Origin: Hygrophila difformis
Taxonomy: Eukaryota; Streptophyta; Magnoliopsida; Lamiales; Acanthaceae
Assembly: GCA_030278955.1 (NCBI GenBank)
Contig: JAOANR010000006.1
Location: 5,265,310 to 5,329,309 of the forward strand
Direction: 5' to 3'
DNA length: 64,000 nucleotides
Shown here: in pieces, positions 10,660 through 24,060 of the stretch
Numbering within the stretch: position 1 is the stretch's first letter
How the letters are laid out: every line of letters begins with the position of its first letter
Notes under the pieces: model-generated
Seen by the model: the letters and a program-made list of their open reading frames with translations, nothing else
Database searches by the model: none
What the model was told of the DNA's origin: nothing
Made by a program: the position numbers and the translations under genes

Positions 10660-13600
10660 TCATCCAATATCGACTCGTAAACTACGCAAGGCTGCCCTTA
10701 TTTCCTTCAACATTTCATCGATAAGCATACCTTTTCTGAAAACACAAAGAAATGGTAAGCTAAGGAAAAGAACATAACAACTTAAAAGAAGAAGAATCCA
10801 TCAGTGACAACAACTTAAATGATGGTATTCATAATTCCTTGTAATAAATTGGTGGAAATTACTCTATATAATGAATTTGCATTATACCGCATGCTATTAT
10901 ATTTTGATATAGTCTATTGTTGTAAATTAAAACAACTAGAACTGAATAAACCAACAGTAAAGTCAACCTTGTTTTTCATAGAACTAACAACATTTAGTGC
11001 TATATATAGTAGGTTGCACGTTTTTATTTAAGAAGCATAGGGCACCAATCCCTCATGTAAACAATCAAATTCTCAACATATAGAATCCCGATGTGTAAGG
11101 TTATATGAATTGTAATAAGGATTGAACTGTCTTAGATCGGATCAAAATTGTTAAACAAAAAAGATAAACAATAAAAAGTACAACCAAGAATATCAATGAA
11201 ACTTACAGCACACTGACACCTACAACTGCAAGGGGTCGTGGATATTCTCCAATGTCCTTCACCTTTCTCTCCTCAGAAGAATCATCAATGTTGTCCTCAA
11301 TAAAACTTATCGAAGAAAATGTAGTAGTTTCAGAGTCTGAATCAGTCTTAAGGTTTGGAGCCCTGTCACGTCCAATTCTTTGAATTTCTTCAGTTAAATT
11401 TGGAAGTCTTTCCCTTGCCTGCAGTAGTGATGGCACAGCTTCTGAGTAAATGACTAAGTGAAACCATCAAACATGTAATTTCTCCTTTCATTTGACAAAG
11501 AATACCTAAACATGAGGGGACGTTGCACACATACCTCAGGTATATCAATCTTGTTCAGAACAACAATATAGGGCCGTTCAAGATACTCAGGATTATACAT
11601 TCGCAATTCCTGTAGCATTAATTTGCACATAGTTTGATGAGTTTAAATGAGAAACAATGAGAGATTATACAATTCATAAGGTGAATTATACAAGCATCAC
11701 TATCTGGCAAACAACTAGATGGGCCAAAAGAGAAGCTAGGAGAACATAGCACACCTTGAACATCTACAGGATTGGAAATCCAAACATACCTCTTTTACTG
11801 TCCTATAGTCACGCACAGGATCCTCTGCAGCTGCATCAACAACATGCACCAACAACCTTGTCCTCCTCAAATGCCTTAAAAAGTTGCGACCAAGACCCTT
11901 ATAGAATAGGAAAACAAAACAAAGCAATAAAACATGTATAAATGTAGTGTCCTAAAAAGTCTGTAAAAAAGAGGAATCTGTCTCCTAAAATTGTTGACTT
12001 TTTGGTGCATAGGAATTAATAAAACCACCGAGAAGAAGGGAATATGTAGAGTAGAGTACCTTTCCCAGATGAGCACCTTCAATCAGGCCAGGCAAATCTG
12101 CCAATGTTGCCTCAGATGAAAACTGACCTGGTCCCAAGTCAGGATCCCCATCGAGACGTCCTAGGTTTGGCATCAAGGTTGTAAATGGATAATCTGCTAT
12201 ATCAGGCTTTGCAAGGGTGATGGCTGCCAAAAGGGTTGATTTTCCAGCATTTGGGAGCCCCTGAAAAAATTGAAAATGCAAATACTCTAAGTTGATAATG
12301 GAACTGAAATTCTCAATGCTCAATGCAATACAAATTTTGTCAGAAATGTTTGTCATTGTTGAAAATAAAGGATTTGGTAGCTCTATTAGTCTTGGGTCCA
12401 ATGTGGCCTGGGGATACCCTGGTATTCACCTAAAAAAAAGGATTTGGTAGCTCAAAACACTATTTACAGAGTGGTAAAATATTGACAAACAGCAAATTAA
12501 GCACTTTAACAAAACAAGAATCCTACTCAAACTAATCCTACACAAATAGGTATTATACTAAATATGTATCTCAAAAAGATAAAGTATTATAAAATGTGCT
12601 AGCATTTTATACATTACCCTTCTAAAAACAACCCCTCAAGGTGAACACAGATAAAAGAGGCAATTCTTAACCCAAGACTCAACCTAAAAGATGGTCGGCT
12701 CAACAAGTTACTTGACATGCGATGTAAGTCAAACTTGAGCTTTGAAGATGGATGACATAATGTTTAGTCTAGTGTACAGGATGTCAGGTGATGATATAAG
12801 TTGCTTGACATGCAATTTAAATCATACTAATACACTCCATAACTGTATCAACCCCATATTAGTATTTATCTAAACAAAATAGGCAAATAAACACATATAT
12901 GGATTAAAAACCTCATAGATCAACCACATTTAACTACTCGTTATCCATATTAACTGATACTTACAACAAGACCAACATCGGCAACCACTCTTAGTATCAA
13001 TTGCAGGCTGACTTCTTCTCCGGGTTGACCAAAAACTAAAACCTGCAATATATTGATAATCAACTACAACTATCTAACATACAACGTGGAAAATGCAATA
13101 AAGGAAAATCACTACAACATAATATAAAGGTACCAACACCCAGATCTGCCTACCATTTTAGGTGAAGTACAATACCAGTTTTATATTTGGAGATATTTTA
13201 ACCATGGAACACAAAATCCACATGCATTTCCTACCATCAGAGGTTTCATTAACCTACAATCTTGCACCTGTAATTTACTTCCTGACCACATAACCTTTTA
13301 TTATAAAGATGTTGCTTGCTTCTGGTTTCATTCTTGTTTTCATGTTCCATGCTTTCAGCTGGAGCACAACAAAATTGTGATTCAAGAAATAGTGCTTATT
13401 TGTCTTAATATATCAACATACTCTCCAGGGATCAAGCCAATTCATACTCGACTTATTAATCAGTTTAATGTAACAACCATAGAAAGAGGTTCAAGTTTAC
13501 CTATGGGCGTTGTTTATTTTGTAGGATTAGTCAATCTGAACAATAAATTATTTTATCCAACATAATCATTTAATAGCATGTTTACCATTTAAGATTTAAG

Positions 13601-15664
13601 ACTCTTGTTAAAAATAAGGATCCTAATCAAGGATCCTTTATCTAATGAAATTGTAAGACAATGGATGGTATTAAGCAGTCAAACAAAATAATCCCTCTTA
13701 ACTTTTATCACATCCTTGACGTAACCATGCTTTGTCCAAGCATATTGAACACCCACGGAGGCAGAACATCATCACTGGCTTACCCAATTGCAATGTGCCA
13801 AATATACAAATTTTAAAAGCAAATTTGGCTTTGAATCTTGATCCAATTCAAGTTCAACTACAAGGCAAAACTTCAAGCCAATCAAGTTTTTAACCGAGGC
13901 ACAAATAAAACATCAACCATTACCTTGTCATTCTCATCTTTCATCACATTGGTGGTTAAAGTCGATGATCTTTTCCTCTTCTGCTCAGGCATGTCTAACA
14001 AGCTAATCTGAAAACAGGGCCAATGACAAAAAATAAATAGCATCTTTGTAAGGAGGTCTGGAGCACAGTGAACAAAAGAACAACACATGCTTGGTCATGT
14101 ACTCAGAACTCTGAAGTATGCATTCAACGGTAAGACAAGTAACAGATGCAGTTCCTTCTCTAGATAAATTTAGCATAATAAAATAGTAGGCCACAGAAGA
14201 AGCAGTACCACTACCACCTAGTTTCCACCTTTCTTCAAAAATATTTTTCCACAGAACAGTAGCTATAAGTTGCAGTCTCTATTGCAGAAACTAATAAAGT
14301 CACAATATGTTCAGTCTATTATGGGATTAAGCATTAAACATCAAGTCATGATTGCGAAGGCTTACCCCTCCTCGCCCACCTCTTGCAACTATAACTTCAT
14401 CACCTGGGCAAGCTAAATCAGCCAAAAGCTTCCCCCTTTTTTGTTTGACAACAGTACCTGCAAAAAGCTTCCTCAATGTATTCATCTTTGAGCACAATGA
14501 TAATTTAAAAGATATTAAACAGAGTAAACAAACCAAGAGGCACCAAAATACGCAATGTTGGGGCATTAAGTCCATTGTGCACTTGAGAAGACAGAACACC
14601 CATCGTATCAACATTTCCTCCACGTTTTGCAACATAATGACTCTTTTTATGGAACTCCAATAACGTATCCTTGCTTTCATCTGCAGAAATTATAACATCA
14701 CCACCATGTCCACCAAATGGAAGGATTAAGGAACCATCAAAATCCCTCTTATAAGAACTCTTCTTCTTCGCTTTCTCTTTGTCAAATTTTCCTTGTGACT
14801 TAGAAACATTCCGTTTAGGCAGACTGAGAATTGCACCATGTCCTCCATCTCCTGCACGAACAGTTATAATCACTTCATCAAAGTATTTATGCTGCTCCTT
14901 CACCAGAGTTTCAGGGGTCGGAGAGGGGGCATTCTTAACTTTTGCAAGCGCTCTATTTAGAATTATGATCTTGTGATGTTTCCGCGCTGTCCATTTCCTG
15001 CTTGTACTGATGCAGCATAATATAATATCAGCAGCACGTGCAAAACAAAATCAGAATTCAACCATATATTGAATCCAAAAAAAATGGAATCATTCACGGA
15101 CATGGAGATGAAATGTTGAAATGCATCTAGAATTTTATGCAATGTTCACTTTGAAGATGGGATTGAATAATTTTTTTCAAACAAATATCCCAACAAGAGA
15201 AAATAATCGCATCCTGGCAACCAAAGTGAACATACCTTGAATTTACACAATGAGTTGCCTATAAATTCAAGGATCCTTAGCATCAAATTCCGTAAAACTA
15301 ATCTCATAATAAGAAGATAAGCCTTCTCGAAACAATCGGGGTAACAAAAAAAAAAAAAAAGAATTTATTACAAACACCACGTAGAATTTAAAAATTAAAA
15401 ATAAAAAAGGTCCGCTTTTGCTAAAGAACAAAAGCAGCGATACTTGATATTCATGCTTTAATGCTCGAGCAGCAAAGTTTGAGTGGAAGGAAACGGTGAC
15501 AGTTAAAAATAGTGTGCATACCCATTGCCTCTGCCATTGGTGAAAAGGAGATGAGAAGGAAAAGCCGAGAGCGAAGAAGCAGCTTGGGCGGGGGACACGT
15601 GGAGAATCGCAGAGGAGCAGCACTGTTGCTGGGAAATAGGAAGAGGAAGCACGCAACGCAGCAT
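10660..15664 (-). CDS. OBGC: Chloroplast Obg-type GTPase (OBGC/CPSAR1), ten exons
   Basis: Coding exons on the minus strand: 15664-15522, 15006-14534, 14457-14366, 14007-13924, 13042-12965, 12260-12060, 11897-11790, 11609-11535, 11418-11207 and 10735-10660. All borders and phases agree, giving 513 aa. The start [14 protein letters not shown] opens a Ser/Ala/Gln-rich segment with few acidic residues, as expected of a plastid transit peptide; a second ATG (MAEAMGM at about 15538) lies in another frame and runs into a stop. The Gly-rich Obg fold follows ([37 protein letters not shown]), then the G domain: G1 [10 protein letters not shown]3 [11 protein letters not shown]4 LNKID and a C-terminal GVSVLKG segment. 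Plant OBGC is needed for plastid ribosome assembly and thylakoid biogenesis. The G1-to-G4 spacing is normal and nothing looks broken. Confidence 0.92.
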
Positions 15665-16370
15665 CTCCTTGCCCAATATTCTCGTGTAGAGTAGAAGCAG
15701 ATAGCCGAATCCGAAACAAGAAGACAGAACTCGATCTTCCGGCTTCCAATACTTATTAGCCTCGGTCGGATTTTTTGGACTAACAAAGCAATCTTTTGGC
15801 AAATACTGTACAATGCAAAGGAAAGGGCAATACAGCGCGCAATAAACTAGTATTGAATTTAGGATAAGTGTTTGTGCATAGTTTAAATTAAAATAATAGT
15901 AAAATATAATAGGAAGAATAAAATCAAAATAATAAGTATAGTGATAGAAATAAAATTTTAAAAATATAAGTATATTAAATAAAATATAAAAAATAAAATT
16001 TTAAAAATTGTGTCAAATTAAAAGAAGAACAATAATATGAAATTAAATTAAAGAAGATTAATTTGTATATAGAAAGTTTTGCTCCATGGATTATATTTTT
16101 GTTGTATGAGTTTCTTCATTTATTTAATGTATTTGCTTGACAGGACTTGAAATAAGCTCAAATATGGCCCGACCCTCCTTATTCAATTAGCTTCGTAAAC
16201 TCGCTAATTTACGGGCTCGGCAGATTCCCTCCTTCAGAAAAGTTCGGAAAAAGGTAGGGGAGAGGTCCAAATTCCCTGATAAGAGTGATTGCTCGCTGGG
16301 GGTTTGGGGGTGTCAGATCCCCCGAACAGAGCGTCCTTAGCAGGGTAGAGGACGTTATTCAATAACTAAC
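15665..16370. other. OBGC upstream region and AT-rich spacer
   Basis: The first ~180 bases should contain the OBGC leader and promoter. About 15850-16080 is extremely AT-rich. About 16190-16345 is a GC-richer patch containing TTTGGGGGTGTCAGATCCCC that I cannot assign. No gene recognised. Confidence 0.5.
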
Positions 16371-17304
16371 TAGAGACAAGTATTATCATGATCCTTTTGA
16401 GTGCCTTAAGTTTTTAAGAAATTGAAGTGCTAGGGCCTGAAATTACAGACAAGTATTATCATTGTCTTGGCATGAAGCAATTGAACGTGAAAGGTGATAG
16501 TCAATTATTATGGCATACAAATCATAATTGTACATGCTAGCAATAATAGTTGTTTCTCCTCCCTGAGGTCAGTTTCTCTATAAACTTTAAGAACAGAAAC
16601 ATAGCCAGATCTCTCCAATTCGCTCGCAATCTGATCACAGCAAAAACACTACCTGAAAAACTGGGAAAACAGTTTTTTTTTTTTTGCCGTGCGAGTGGGG
16701 GTGGGGGAAAAACATCAACCAAATGCAGAAAGTTAGATCCAGATTATGCAGGAAGAAGAACAAATGAGTTTCTGTCACCCAAAATTTTCGAATTGCATGT
16801 CTACCTTATTTAGTGTCATTTCATGTTCAAACATAGCCAATGCCAAGTCTCTAGGTAGGGAATGAAAAACAATCATTGGTTTTCTCACAAGTGACAGAAC
16901 AAAGAGCTGCTATTGGTAACTGATTACCTGATTTCAGTGCTGTGATAACGTACCATATTGGACATTGAACATCTCCTTGAAGTTTATATAGGCAATGCCA
17001 TTTGTTTCTGCCTCAATTATCATGCAAAATGTGCATATAATGAACTAAACCTTTCAATCAATCAAAACTCATTTAGATTTGATTCTGGAGGGAAGCCAAA
17101 TCCCAAATGGATTGTACAGACTACTGAGATACATTCTACACATTCATTCTTAGAGATGGGGAATATTAATATTCAAAAACTAAGAAAAGTAACATTAAAA
17201 TAAGCAAACAAATGAAGCTAGTCCAAATAATAAACGAGATCTCATTAAACATACCATTAAAGTGGATCATCATTCACAGGCTAAAAAGCATCGCTGAGAC
17301 GTCA

Positions 17305-17440
17305 GTATTTGCATGCACATCTGAGTAACCAGTACCTTGCAAGCAGTTCCATCCCAACAGGAAAGGACCACCTTGCATCAACAGGTTCAAAGTGCATCAC
17401 AGCTATATTTTCTGCTCACAATTATGCTTATAGATTCCAA
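17305..17440 (-). pseudogene. Aminopeptidase (APM1-like) exon fragment, copy 1
   Basis: Minus-strand reading gives HFEPVDARW, matching the QFEPADARRCFPCWDEPAC segment of M1 aminopeptidases. Frame breaks follow directly. It is one of five copies of this exon in the window and lies in duplicated block A. Confidence 0.65.
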
Positions 17441-19104
17441 AAACGCATCAAATGTTAAAGATGGGAAGCAGCTAGTGGTACCTAAACTACTGAGCCAAAA
17501 TAAGAAACTAGAGTTATCAACAAAAAGAAGACATGTCCTGTGCTGGCAAAATCAAATAATGTATGAAGATTTTTCTGGCAATGGATTCATGCGGGGGATA
17601 AAAAAGAATCATCACCCTTTTATGAAAAATGTAAGGTCAGTACACACTCGTGAAAGAATGTAATCTAAAAAAAAAAAAAGTTTCCCGCACGGTGATAAGA
17701 AAAATAAAAACCAAAGCCTCATAATTAAGGATTTAGATTAAATATGTTAGGATTCTAGCCCACGTATATACATATATATGCAACACTATTACACGAGGGA
17801 AGGTAACTTATCTGAAGCTGAAAGAACTGACAAAGAGTTCGAGGCATCAAATTTAGATTCTCTGCATATATATATACACACACACACACACACATATGTG
17901 ATATCTTATAAATGGATAACCTTGGAAAAAACCGGGTTGGTTTGCATAATTTGCCCTTCCGGGAACTTCCTAACTGGGCTGCAGCTCCAATGTCAATATT
18001 TGTACAATTACCAAAACAATATTGGTCATTTAGGTAAAGTTCGAATAATGTGCATCAAATGAACCTCGAGAGCAACAAGACATGCAACCAACACCAATAA
18101 CTCTCGCCTAGGATACTTTGATGAGCGACTATTGTATAAAATTTCTTGATGAGAGACTACTGAGGTTTGATGCCATGAACATGCCATCTCACAAATCGAA
18201 AAAAATTAAGATGAATACCAAAGCAACAATTAATGTATAGCAGAAAAATTATAGTTTGATAGCCACAAACCAATAAGACACTCAAAATGGACGAATATAG
18301 GATTCAAACCAAACCAGCTTTTTTGCAAAGCGTCCCAACCTGAAATAATAACACATTAGACCATAGAAATTCTGATATTATATTAAGATTAAGATGAAAA
18401 TTATTGAAGATTAAGTAAGCAACAGCCACAGAAACCGGGATGTCCATGTTTTAGAAGGTTGTTAATTCAATCTAGGAAAGGCTTCTAAACCAACCCTTGC
18501 CTCTTTCTATTGCATAACTTCTTCCACCTACACCAAAATAATTTCAATCTTTCACTACCACTCCAAAGAAACATGAGACATTGCACTAGTATCAATGTTG
18601 CCTTTTATTGATAAAGGACATACTAATATTACATGTAACCCACCAGAAAAAAGCCAGGCAAAATATTTCAAGAAATCAAGAAATCTTTAAATTTAACCCA
18701 CCAGAAAAAGGCCAGGAAAAATATCACCTATGCATTACCATATGATAATGTACTATAATCCATACGAGGATTTAGGGAATTCATTGCATGATAACATACC
18801 ACACTGGACATCTCTCCTCAAAGTTTATGGAGGCAAGGTCATTTTCAAATTTCCCATTAAATTGAAACCTTATGTTAAGTGATACATTTCAATGTTTCTG
18901 CATCAATCATCATGCAAAATATGTATATAATGAACTAAACCCTTTAGTCAAAGCTCGTTTACATTTTATTCTGGAGGAAAGCAAAATGGATTGTACAGAC
19001 TACACATTCATTATTAGAAATGGGGTAATAATATTCAAGAACTAATAAAATTAAGCAAATAAATGAGACCTCGTTAAACATAGAATTAAAGTGGATCCAC
19101 ATTC

Positions 19105-19265
19105 ACAGGCTAAATACCACCGCTGAGATTTCAGCATTTGCACGTGCATCTGAGTAACCAATACCATGCAAGTTGCAAGCAGGCTCAACCCAATAGGAAA
19201 AGCACCACCTTGCATCAACCGGCTCAAACTGCATCACAGCTCCATTTTTCTGCTCTTTATACTCA
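19105..19265 (-). pseudogene. Aminopeptidase (APM1-like) exon fragment, copy 2
   Basis: Minus strand reads EYKEQKNGAVMQFEPVDARW and continues CFSYWVEPACNLHG. This corresponds to the family segment that joins the N-terminal domain to the DARRCFPCWDEPAC motif. Arg and Cys positions are altered and no neighbouring exon is in place, so it is non-functional. Confidence 0.75.
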
Positions 19266-20559
19266 TAGGTTCTGACAATGCATCAACATGATTAAAGGAT
19301 GGGAAAGGGCTAATGAAACCTGAACTACTCAACCAAAATAAAAACTGGATTTATCAACAAAAAGTAAGAAATGTACCCATTAGTATAAAACTTGAACCTT
19401 GTGCTGGAAAAATCAAATAATGCATAAAGATCTTTCAGACAATGGATTTATCACTGCTCTGATGAATTAACTTATGGATTCACAGTCTAGCCCTCTTTTC
19501 TGCCCACTTTTGGAGTTAGCTTTATGTTCTAGAAGCTTTTCCTGCTCCACCATATGTGTCTAGTTTCCAAATAACACAAATATTCTAAATGAAGCTCAGA
19601 CTTATTTTTTTTTATGAAAAAAAAAGGTGTTCGGCAAGATAATTCAATAAATCAAGAAATTTATAGAAGAAACACAAAAGAGTAAAAGAAAAATAATAAA
19701 TCAAAAAATCGTAAACCAAGAACTAGGAGGCTGTATTTAGAAATTAGAATAACAATTTTTTTTATATATTTTTTCTATTAAAAAGTCAAGATACCAAGAA
19801 ACCAACGATCATCCGAGAAAATCCCTGACATCTTGAATCACGAACCAGAATTTTTCATAAATCACGAACCTTGAATCCAACAAGAAAATCCCGACACCGT
19901 CCATCCTTGGAAGAATCGTCGATTGTATGGGACAAGAAATTCAAGAAATCATTAGAAACTTCAAGAAAATTAAGATTCTATACACGGACAAGAAAAATTA
20001 AGAATTACCACAGGACTGAAATCTTTTATATTTTTTTTTTATTAAAAAGTCAAGATACCAAGAAACCGACCGATCATCCGAGAAAATCCCTGACACCTTG
20101 AATCACGAACCAGAATTTTTCATAAATTACGAACCTTGAATCCAACAAGAAAATCCTGACACCGTCCATCCTTGGAAGAATCGTCGATTGTATAGGACAA
20201 GAAAGTCACGAAATCATCAGATACTGTTTTCTTTTAGATTAAAAATCCAAATCAAGAAATCTTCAAGAAAATCAAGATTTTACATACGGATAAGAAAAAT
20301 CAAGAATTATCACAGGATGAAATCAAAGATTGTATTATACGGACAAGAAAAATCAAAGATTGAAATTGCGGAATCAATTTTTTAAAACTGTTATTTCTTT
20401 TCCCAAATTCCTAATTGTTTCAGGCACCAACCACAAGCGGAATGAACTTTAGGAGCAAAAGGCGAAGGTTGAGAGAAAACTGATAAAGGATAAAGAGAAA
20501 GAAGAAAATAGAGAAAAAAAGAAAAAAAATTGAGAAAATAGAGGAGTGAGAAATTGAGA

Positions 20560-20690
20560 AAGTAATGCGTGGTAGCTTCTTTTATAGACAAAGCTAGCTA
20601 CTCATTCCAACGGTCACAATATTATTGGTCTGGGCTAGGCTGAACTGAACTGGACTTGTAAGCTATTTTTCTCGGCCCAAAATTAAAAGA
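20560..20690 (-). promoter_or_regulatory. Promoter-like cassette, copy A
   Basis: On the minus strand, in order: a GGCCGAG/TGGGCC-type element (20673-20680), an AGCCCA motif, a CCAAT box (20624-20628) and TATAAA (20586-20581) set in CTATAAAAGAAG. A pyrimidine-rich, leader-like run follows (20560-20500). The same arrangement occurs near 28.83 kb and 37.9 kb. No intact coding region follows downstream on this strand. Confidence 0.6.
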
Positions 20691-21089
20691 ATTGGGCATG
20701 AGATTTGAAGGCCCAATTTAAAGACCCGAACAACAGACAACAACGCTTCATGAAAATTCCCAGTCACAAGAAACCAAACCAGATTGAATACAATTAACAC
20801 GAACAAAATCAATCAGTCTCCCAATCAAAAGCATCTAGAACAACAAACAATTTATAAGTCAACAAACAAAAATCAAAATTAGGAACAAGTATTACCATGA
20901 TCTTTTTAAGTGCTTTAAGATTTGAGGAAATTCTAGTGCATGGATGAACCGGAGACACATCTGCATGGATGAACCCAGCGCATAAGTTTCGCAGATATGA
21001 TCCCAGTTGGCCTGTAAACCATCCTTCTACTTTTATAAGTAAATGTCTGTGCCATTTACGGAGCAAAAAATGAAGTATTTCTGACATCA

Positions 21090-21240
21090 GGGTAAAGAAG
21101 TTTCTACTTTTATAGGAAACAACATAAACTTAACTCTCAACCAATTCAAGGCTGTCTCAGTCTCATGAGCTGCCCAACTAACAAACATTCCAATAATAGC
21201 ATCTCGGTTCCTAAAGAATAACTGAAAGCACAAATATTTG
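21090..21240 (-). pseudogene. Aminopeptidase C-terminal exon fragment
   Basis: Minus strand reads FRNRDAIIGMFVSWAAHETE and then TALNWLRV. It matches the C-terminal ERAP1-like helical domain of plant M1 aminopeptidases (family pattern EVRNQDAxxGLxVSxExRExAWxWL). The invariant Trp context is changed and the downstream exon frame is lost. Confidence 0.75.
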
Positions 21241-21784
21241 TGAATGATTTCATTGTCTCGGCATATGAGGCAATTGACACTTTCATTATTGCTTGCAATA
21301 ATGAACTTTTTGTTTATGCAAGGTGCAAATGAATGACAACGGGCATTAAAAAATTCTGTTGAACTGGCAAAGGCCGGTACTGATCTTCCAGTCATTGAGT
21401 CGCTCAAATCCAATCTTACCTTTCTTGTGCATTCAAACACCTCAAAGAGTCGCTCAAATTTGAGAAATCAGTTGCTCCTGTTCCACTCCTCAAAAGTGGC
21501 CCAAAAATTAAACCTTCCTAATTACAAGCTGGTGAGTAACAAAATGCAAAAATGTAAGGTCAGTACTAAACTGTCAAAAGAATTCATAGATGCATGCCCA
21601 AAGAACTCCTAACATTATTTAAAGGTGTAGATGCATGCTGAAAGAACTCCTAATCATTCAAAGGTGTACCTCACAAATTTATTTATGCTGTTTCAGTCAT
21701 TACAACAAATTGCAGCTCGAAAAGATGGATGCAATAACAAATCCAGATCAAACTCTGACAAAAACAATGAGTACTCTATAAATG

Positions 21785-21865
21785 GCATGCATACTGCCTT
21801 CTATGAAAACCTTTCATTCAATCATTCAGTGTCCCCTAATATTCAATGTTCAAAATCTTAAACAT
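21785..21865 (-). pseudogene. Aminopeptidase exon fragment (TLND..MKGF segment)
   Basis: Minus strand reads NIEY, stop, GTLND, stop, MKGFHRRQY. The family segment is GxLNDxMKGFYRSxYE, which normally lies just before the AVTQFEP exon. Two in-frame stops mark it as dead. A second copy is at about 33590-33660. Confidence 0.65.
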
Positions 21866-23276
21866 TAATTGCCAAACTAATAGATGATATATGTAGAAAA
21901 GAATATACATACCATGACAAAGAATTGAAATGACCTTCCAGCTCAAAATTGTGAATTGGCCCATCTTCCACAACTTGAATCATTATTTATCCAAGGTGTA
22001 TTAGTTTAGAAAAGCTCTGATCACTTCTGTTTATGGGATTCGCAAAACTCCCCTTCAAGCCACCACAGCAATCTCAGGGATATTAGATTAGAAAAGCTCT
22101 GAACATTTATCTGATTATGGGATTCCCAACACTCTCCTTCAAGCCACCGCGGAAATCTCATCATCTTCATAGTGCATGCATACACAGAATCAAACACCTG
22201 AAAATTTGAGAAAATAATATTTAATTCAAGTATTCAACAGTGAAAAGTGAAAACCATTAAGAATTCAAATTCTGAGATATGATTAGGCGAAAATGTTTAA
22301 TATGCCACTGGCTTCTAAATTTAGTATGTGCAAGATCCTTTACACCTTGACAAGGATGTTGCCCACTTTTGAATTGATTCATTTAACCCATGCTGCGTTC
22401 ATGTGATGCACTCGCTCTATGTCCTTGCAAACTATGGCTTTATTCTACTTGCAAAAAAACAACTCAACTTCTTCAGCCTTCTCCTAAGATGTGAACTATG
22501 GAAAAAAGGGGAACAGACCACAAATTAGAGATAAGTATAATCATGACCTTTTTGAGTGCCTTTAGATTTTAGGAACTTGAACTATTGAACTACCTGGGCC
22601 TGACAGTAGAGACAAGTATTATCATTGTCTTGGCATAAAGCAATTTAACCTGAAAGGTGATATTCAATTATTATGGCATAAAAATCATAATACATGCTTG
22701 CAATGATCATGGTTTCACCTCATTTTCTTGATAAACTTTCAGAACAGAAACAAAACAGCTCAACTTCTTGAGCCTTCTCGTAAGATGAGTACTGCGGAAA
22801 AAAGGTTGCAACCCACAAATTAGAGACAACCAACATTAACAACCATCTCATACTCGTCACAGAGATTTAAGAGTGTTGTCCAATCTAAATATGCTGCATT
22901 TATGTGATGCACTGACTCAAGGTCCTTCCAAAGAATGGCTTCATTCCACTTGCAAAGAACAGCTCAGCCTCTTCAGCCTTATCATAAGACAGGAACTAGG
23001 GAAGAAAAAGAGGAACAGATAACAAATTAGAGACAAGTATTATCATGATACTTTTGAGTGCCTTAAGGTTTTAGGAAATTGAAGTGCTAGGGCCTGAATT
23101 AGAGACAAGTATTAAAATTATGTCTTGGCATGAAGCAATTGAACATGAAAGGTGATATTAAATTATTATGGCATACAAAATCAAGATTGTACAGGCCTGC
23201 ATCTCTCCAATTTTCTCGCATTCTGATCACAGCAACAAACACTACCAGAGAAACTGGAAAAATAATTTTTTTTTTT

Positions 23277-23307
23277 GAGGGGTGGGGGTGCTGTGGGTGG
23301 GGTGGGG
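23277..23307. other. G-rich tract with G-quadruplex pattern
   Basis: The plus strand carries four or more runs of three to five G within 31 bases (GAGGGGTGGGGGTG, then GGGTGGGGTGGGG), directly after an oligo-T run. This fits a G-quadruplex pattern. Related but weaker G-rich tracts occur at the equivalent positions near 16690, 25890 and 26135. Confidence 0.5.
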
Positions 23308-23929
23308 AGAACATCAACCAAGTGCAGAAAGTTAGATACAGAATTACAGATTATATAAACTGTCCTCGTAACCTTTCTCAAATCAAGAGGAAGAACAAAT
23401 GAGTTTCCGTCATCCAAAATTTCCATGTTTGCCTCATTTAGTGTCGTTTCATGCCCAGATATAGCCAATGCCAAGTTTCTAGGTAGGGGATGAAACAACA
23501 GTCATTACTCATTTGTTTTGTCACTAGTGACAGAACAAAGAGCTGCTATTTTTAACTAATTACTGATTTCAGTCCAGTGAAAACCTACCCATTAACAACA
23601 AATTGAAACCTTATGTCAGATTCATGTACATTTTAATGGTTCTGACTTAATTATCATGCAAAATGTGTATATAATGAACTAAACCTTTTCAATCAAAACT
23701 CATTTAAATTTGATTCTGGAGGGAAGCCAAATCCCAAATGTATTGTACAAAATACTGAGATACATCATACACATTCATTCTTAGAGATGGGCGAATATTA
23801 ATATTCAAAAACTAAGAACTAAAACAAGCAAACAAATGAAGCTAGTCCAAATAATAAATGAGATCTCATTAAACACATAATTAAAATGGGTCATCATTCA
23901 CAGGCTAAAAAGCATCGCTGAGACTTCAG

Positions 23930-24060
23930 CATTTGCATGCACATCTGAGTAACCAGTACCTTGCAAGCAGGTTCATCCCAACAGGAAAAGGACCCCTTGC
24001 ATCAACAGGTTCAACCTGCATCATAGCTATATTTTTCTGCTCACCATTATGCTTATAGAT
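23930..24060 (-). pseudogene. Aminopeptidase (APM1-like) exon fragment, copy 3
   Basis: Minus strand contains MMQVEPVDAR followed by frame breaks. It is the same exon as at 17305-17440, 19105-19265, 26905-27075 and 35640-35750. The repeat context is identical to copy 1. Confidence 0.6.

Larger units (their letters stand above)
16374..20714 (-). repeat. Duplicated block A of the decayed aminopeptidase region
   Basis: Most of this block reappears, in the same order and with many small indels, at about 23030-28930 (block B) and 34560-38100 (block C). Shared landmarks include the motif beginning GAGACAAGTATTATCAT, the exon fragments at 17.3 and 19.2 kb, CAAGAAACCGACGATCATCC-type sequence near 19.8-20.1 kb, and a promoter-like cassette at its right end. 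Near 20714 the sequence switches directly into what corresponds to the left end of block C (near 32545), so block A lacks the exon 1 expected to its right. Boundaries are approximate. Confidence 0.75.

Noticed and set aside
15451..15540. OBGC start at MAEAMGM (about 15538)
   Set aside because: That frame hits a stop before any donor that joins exon 2 in phase. The MLRCVLP frame (ATG at 15664) gives a transit-peptide-like N-terminus with correct splicing.
20391..20591. 66-aa minus-strand open frame after promoter cassette A (and similar frames near 28.6 and 37.8 kb)
   Set aside because: The frames are low-complexity Phe/Leu/Ser runs from pyrimidine-rich leader-like sequence. They are not conserved between the three copies, which differ in start, frame and length, so they are unlikely to be proteins.
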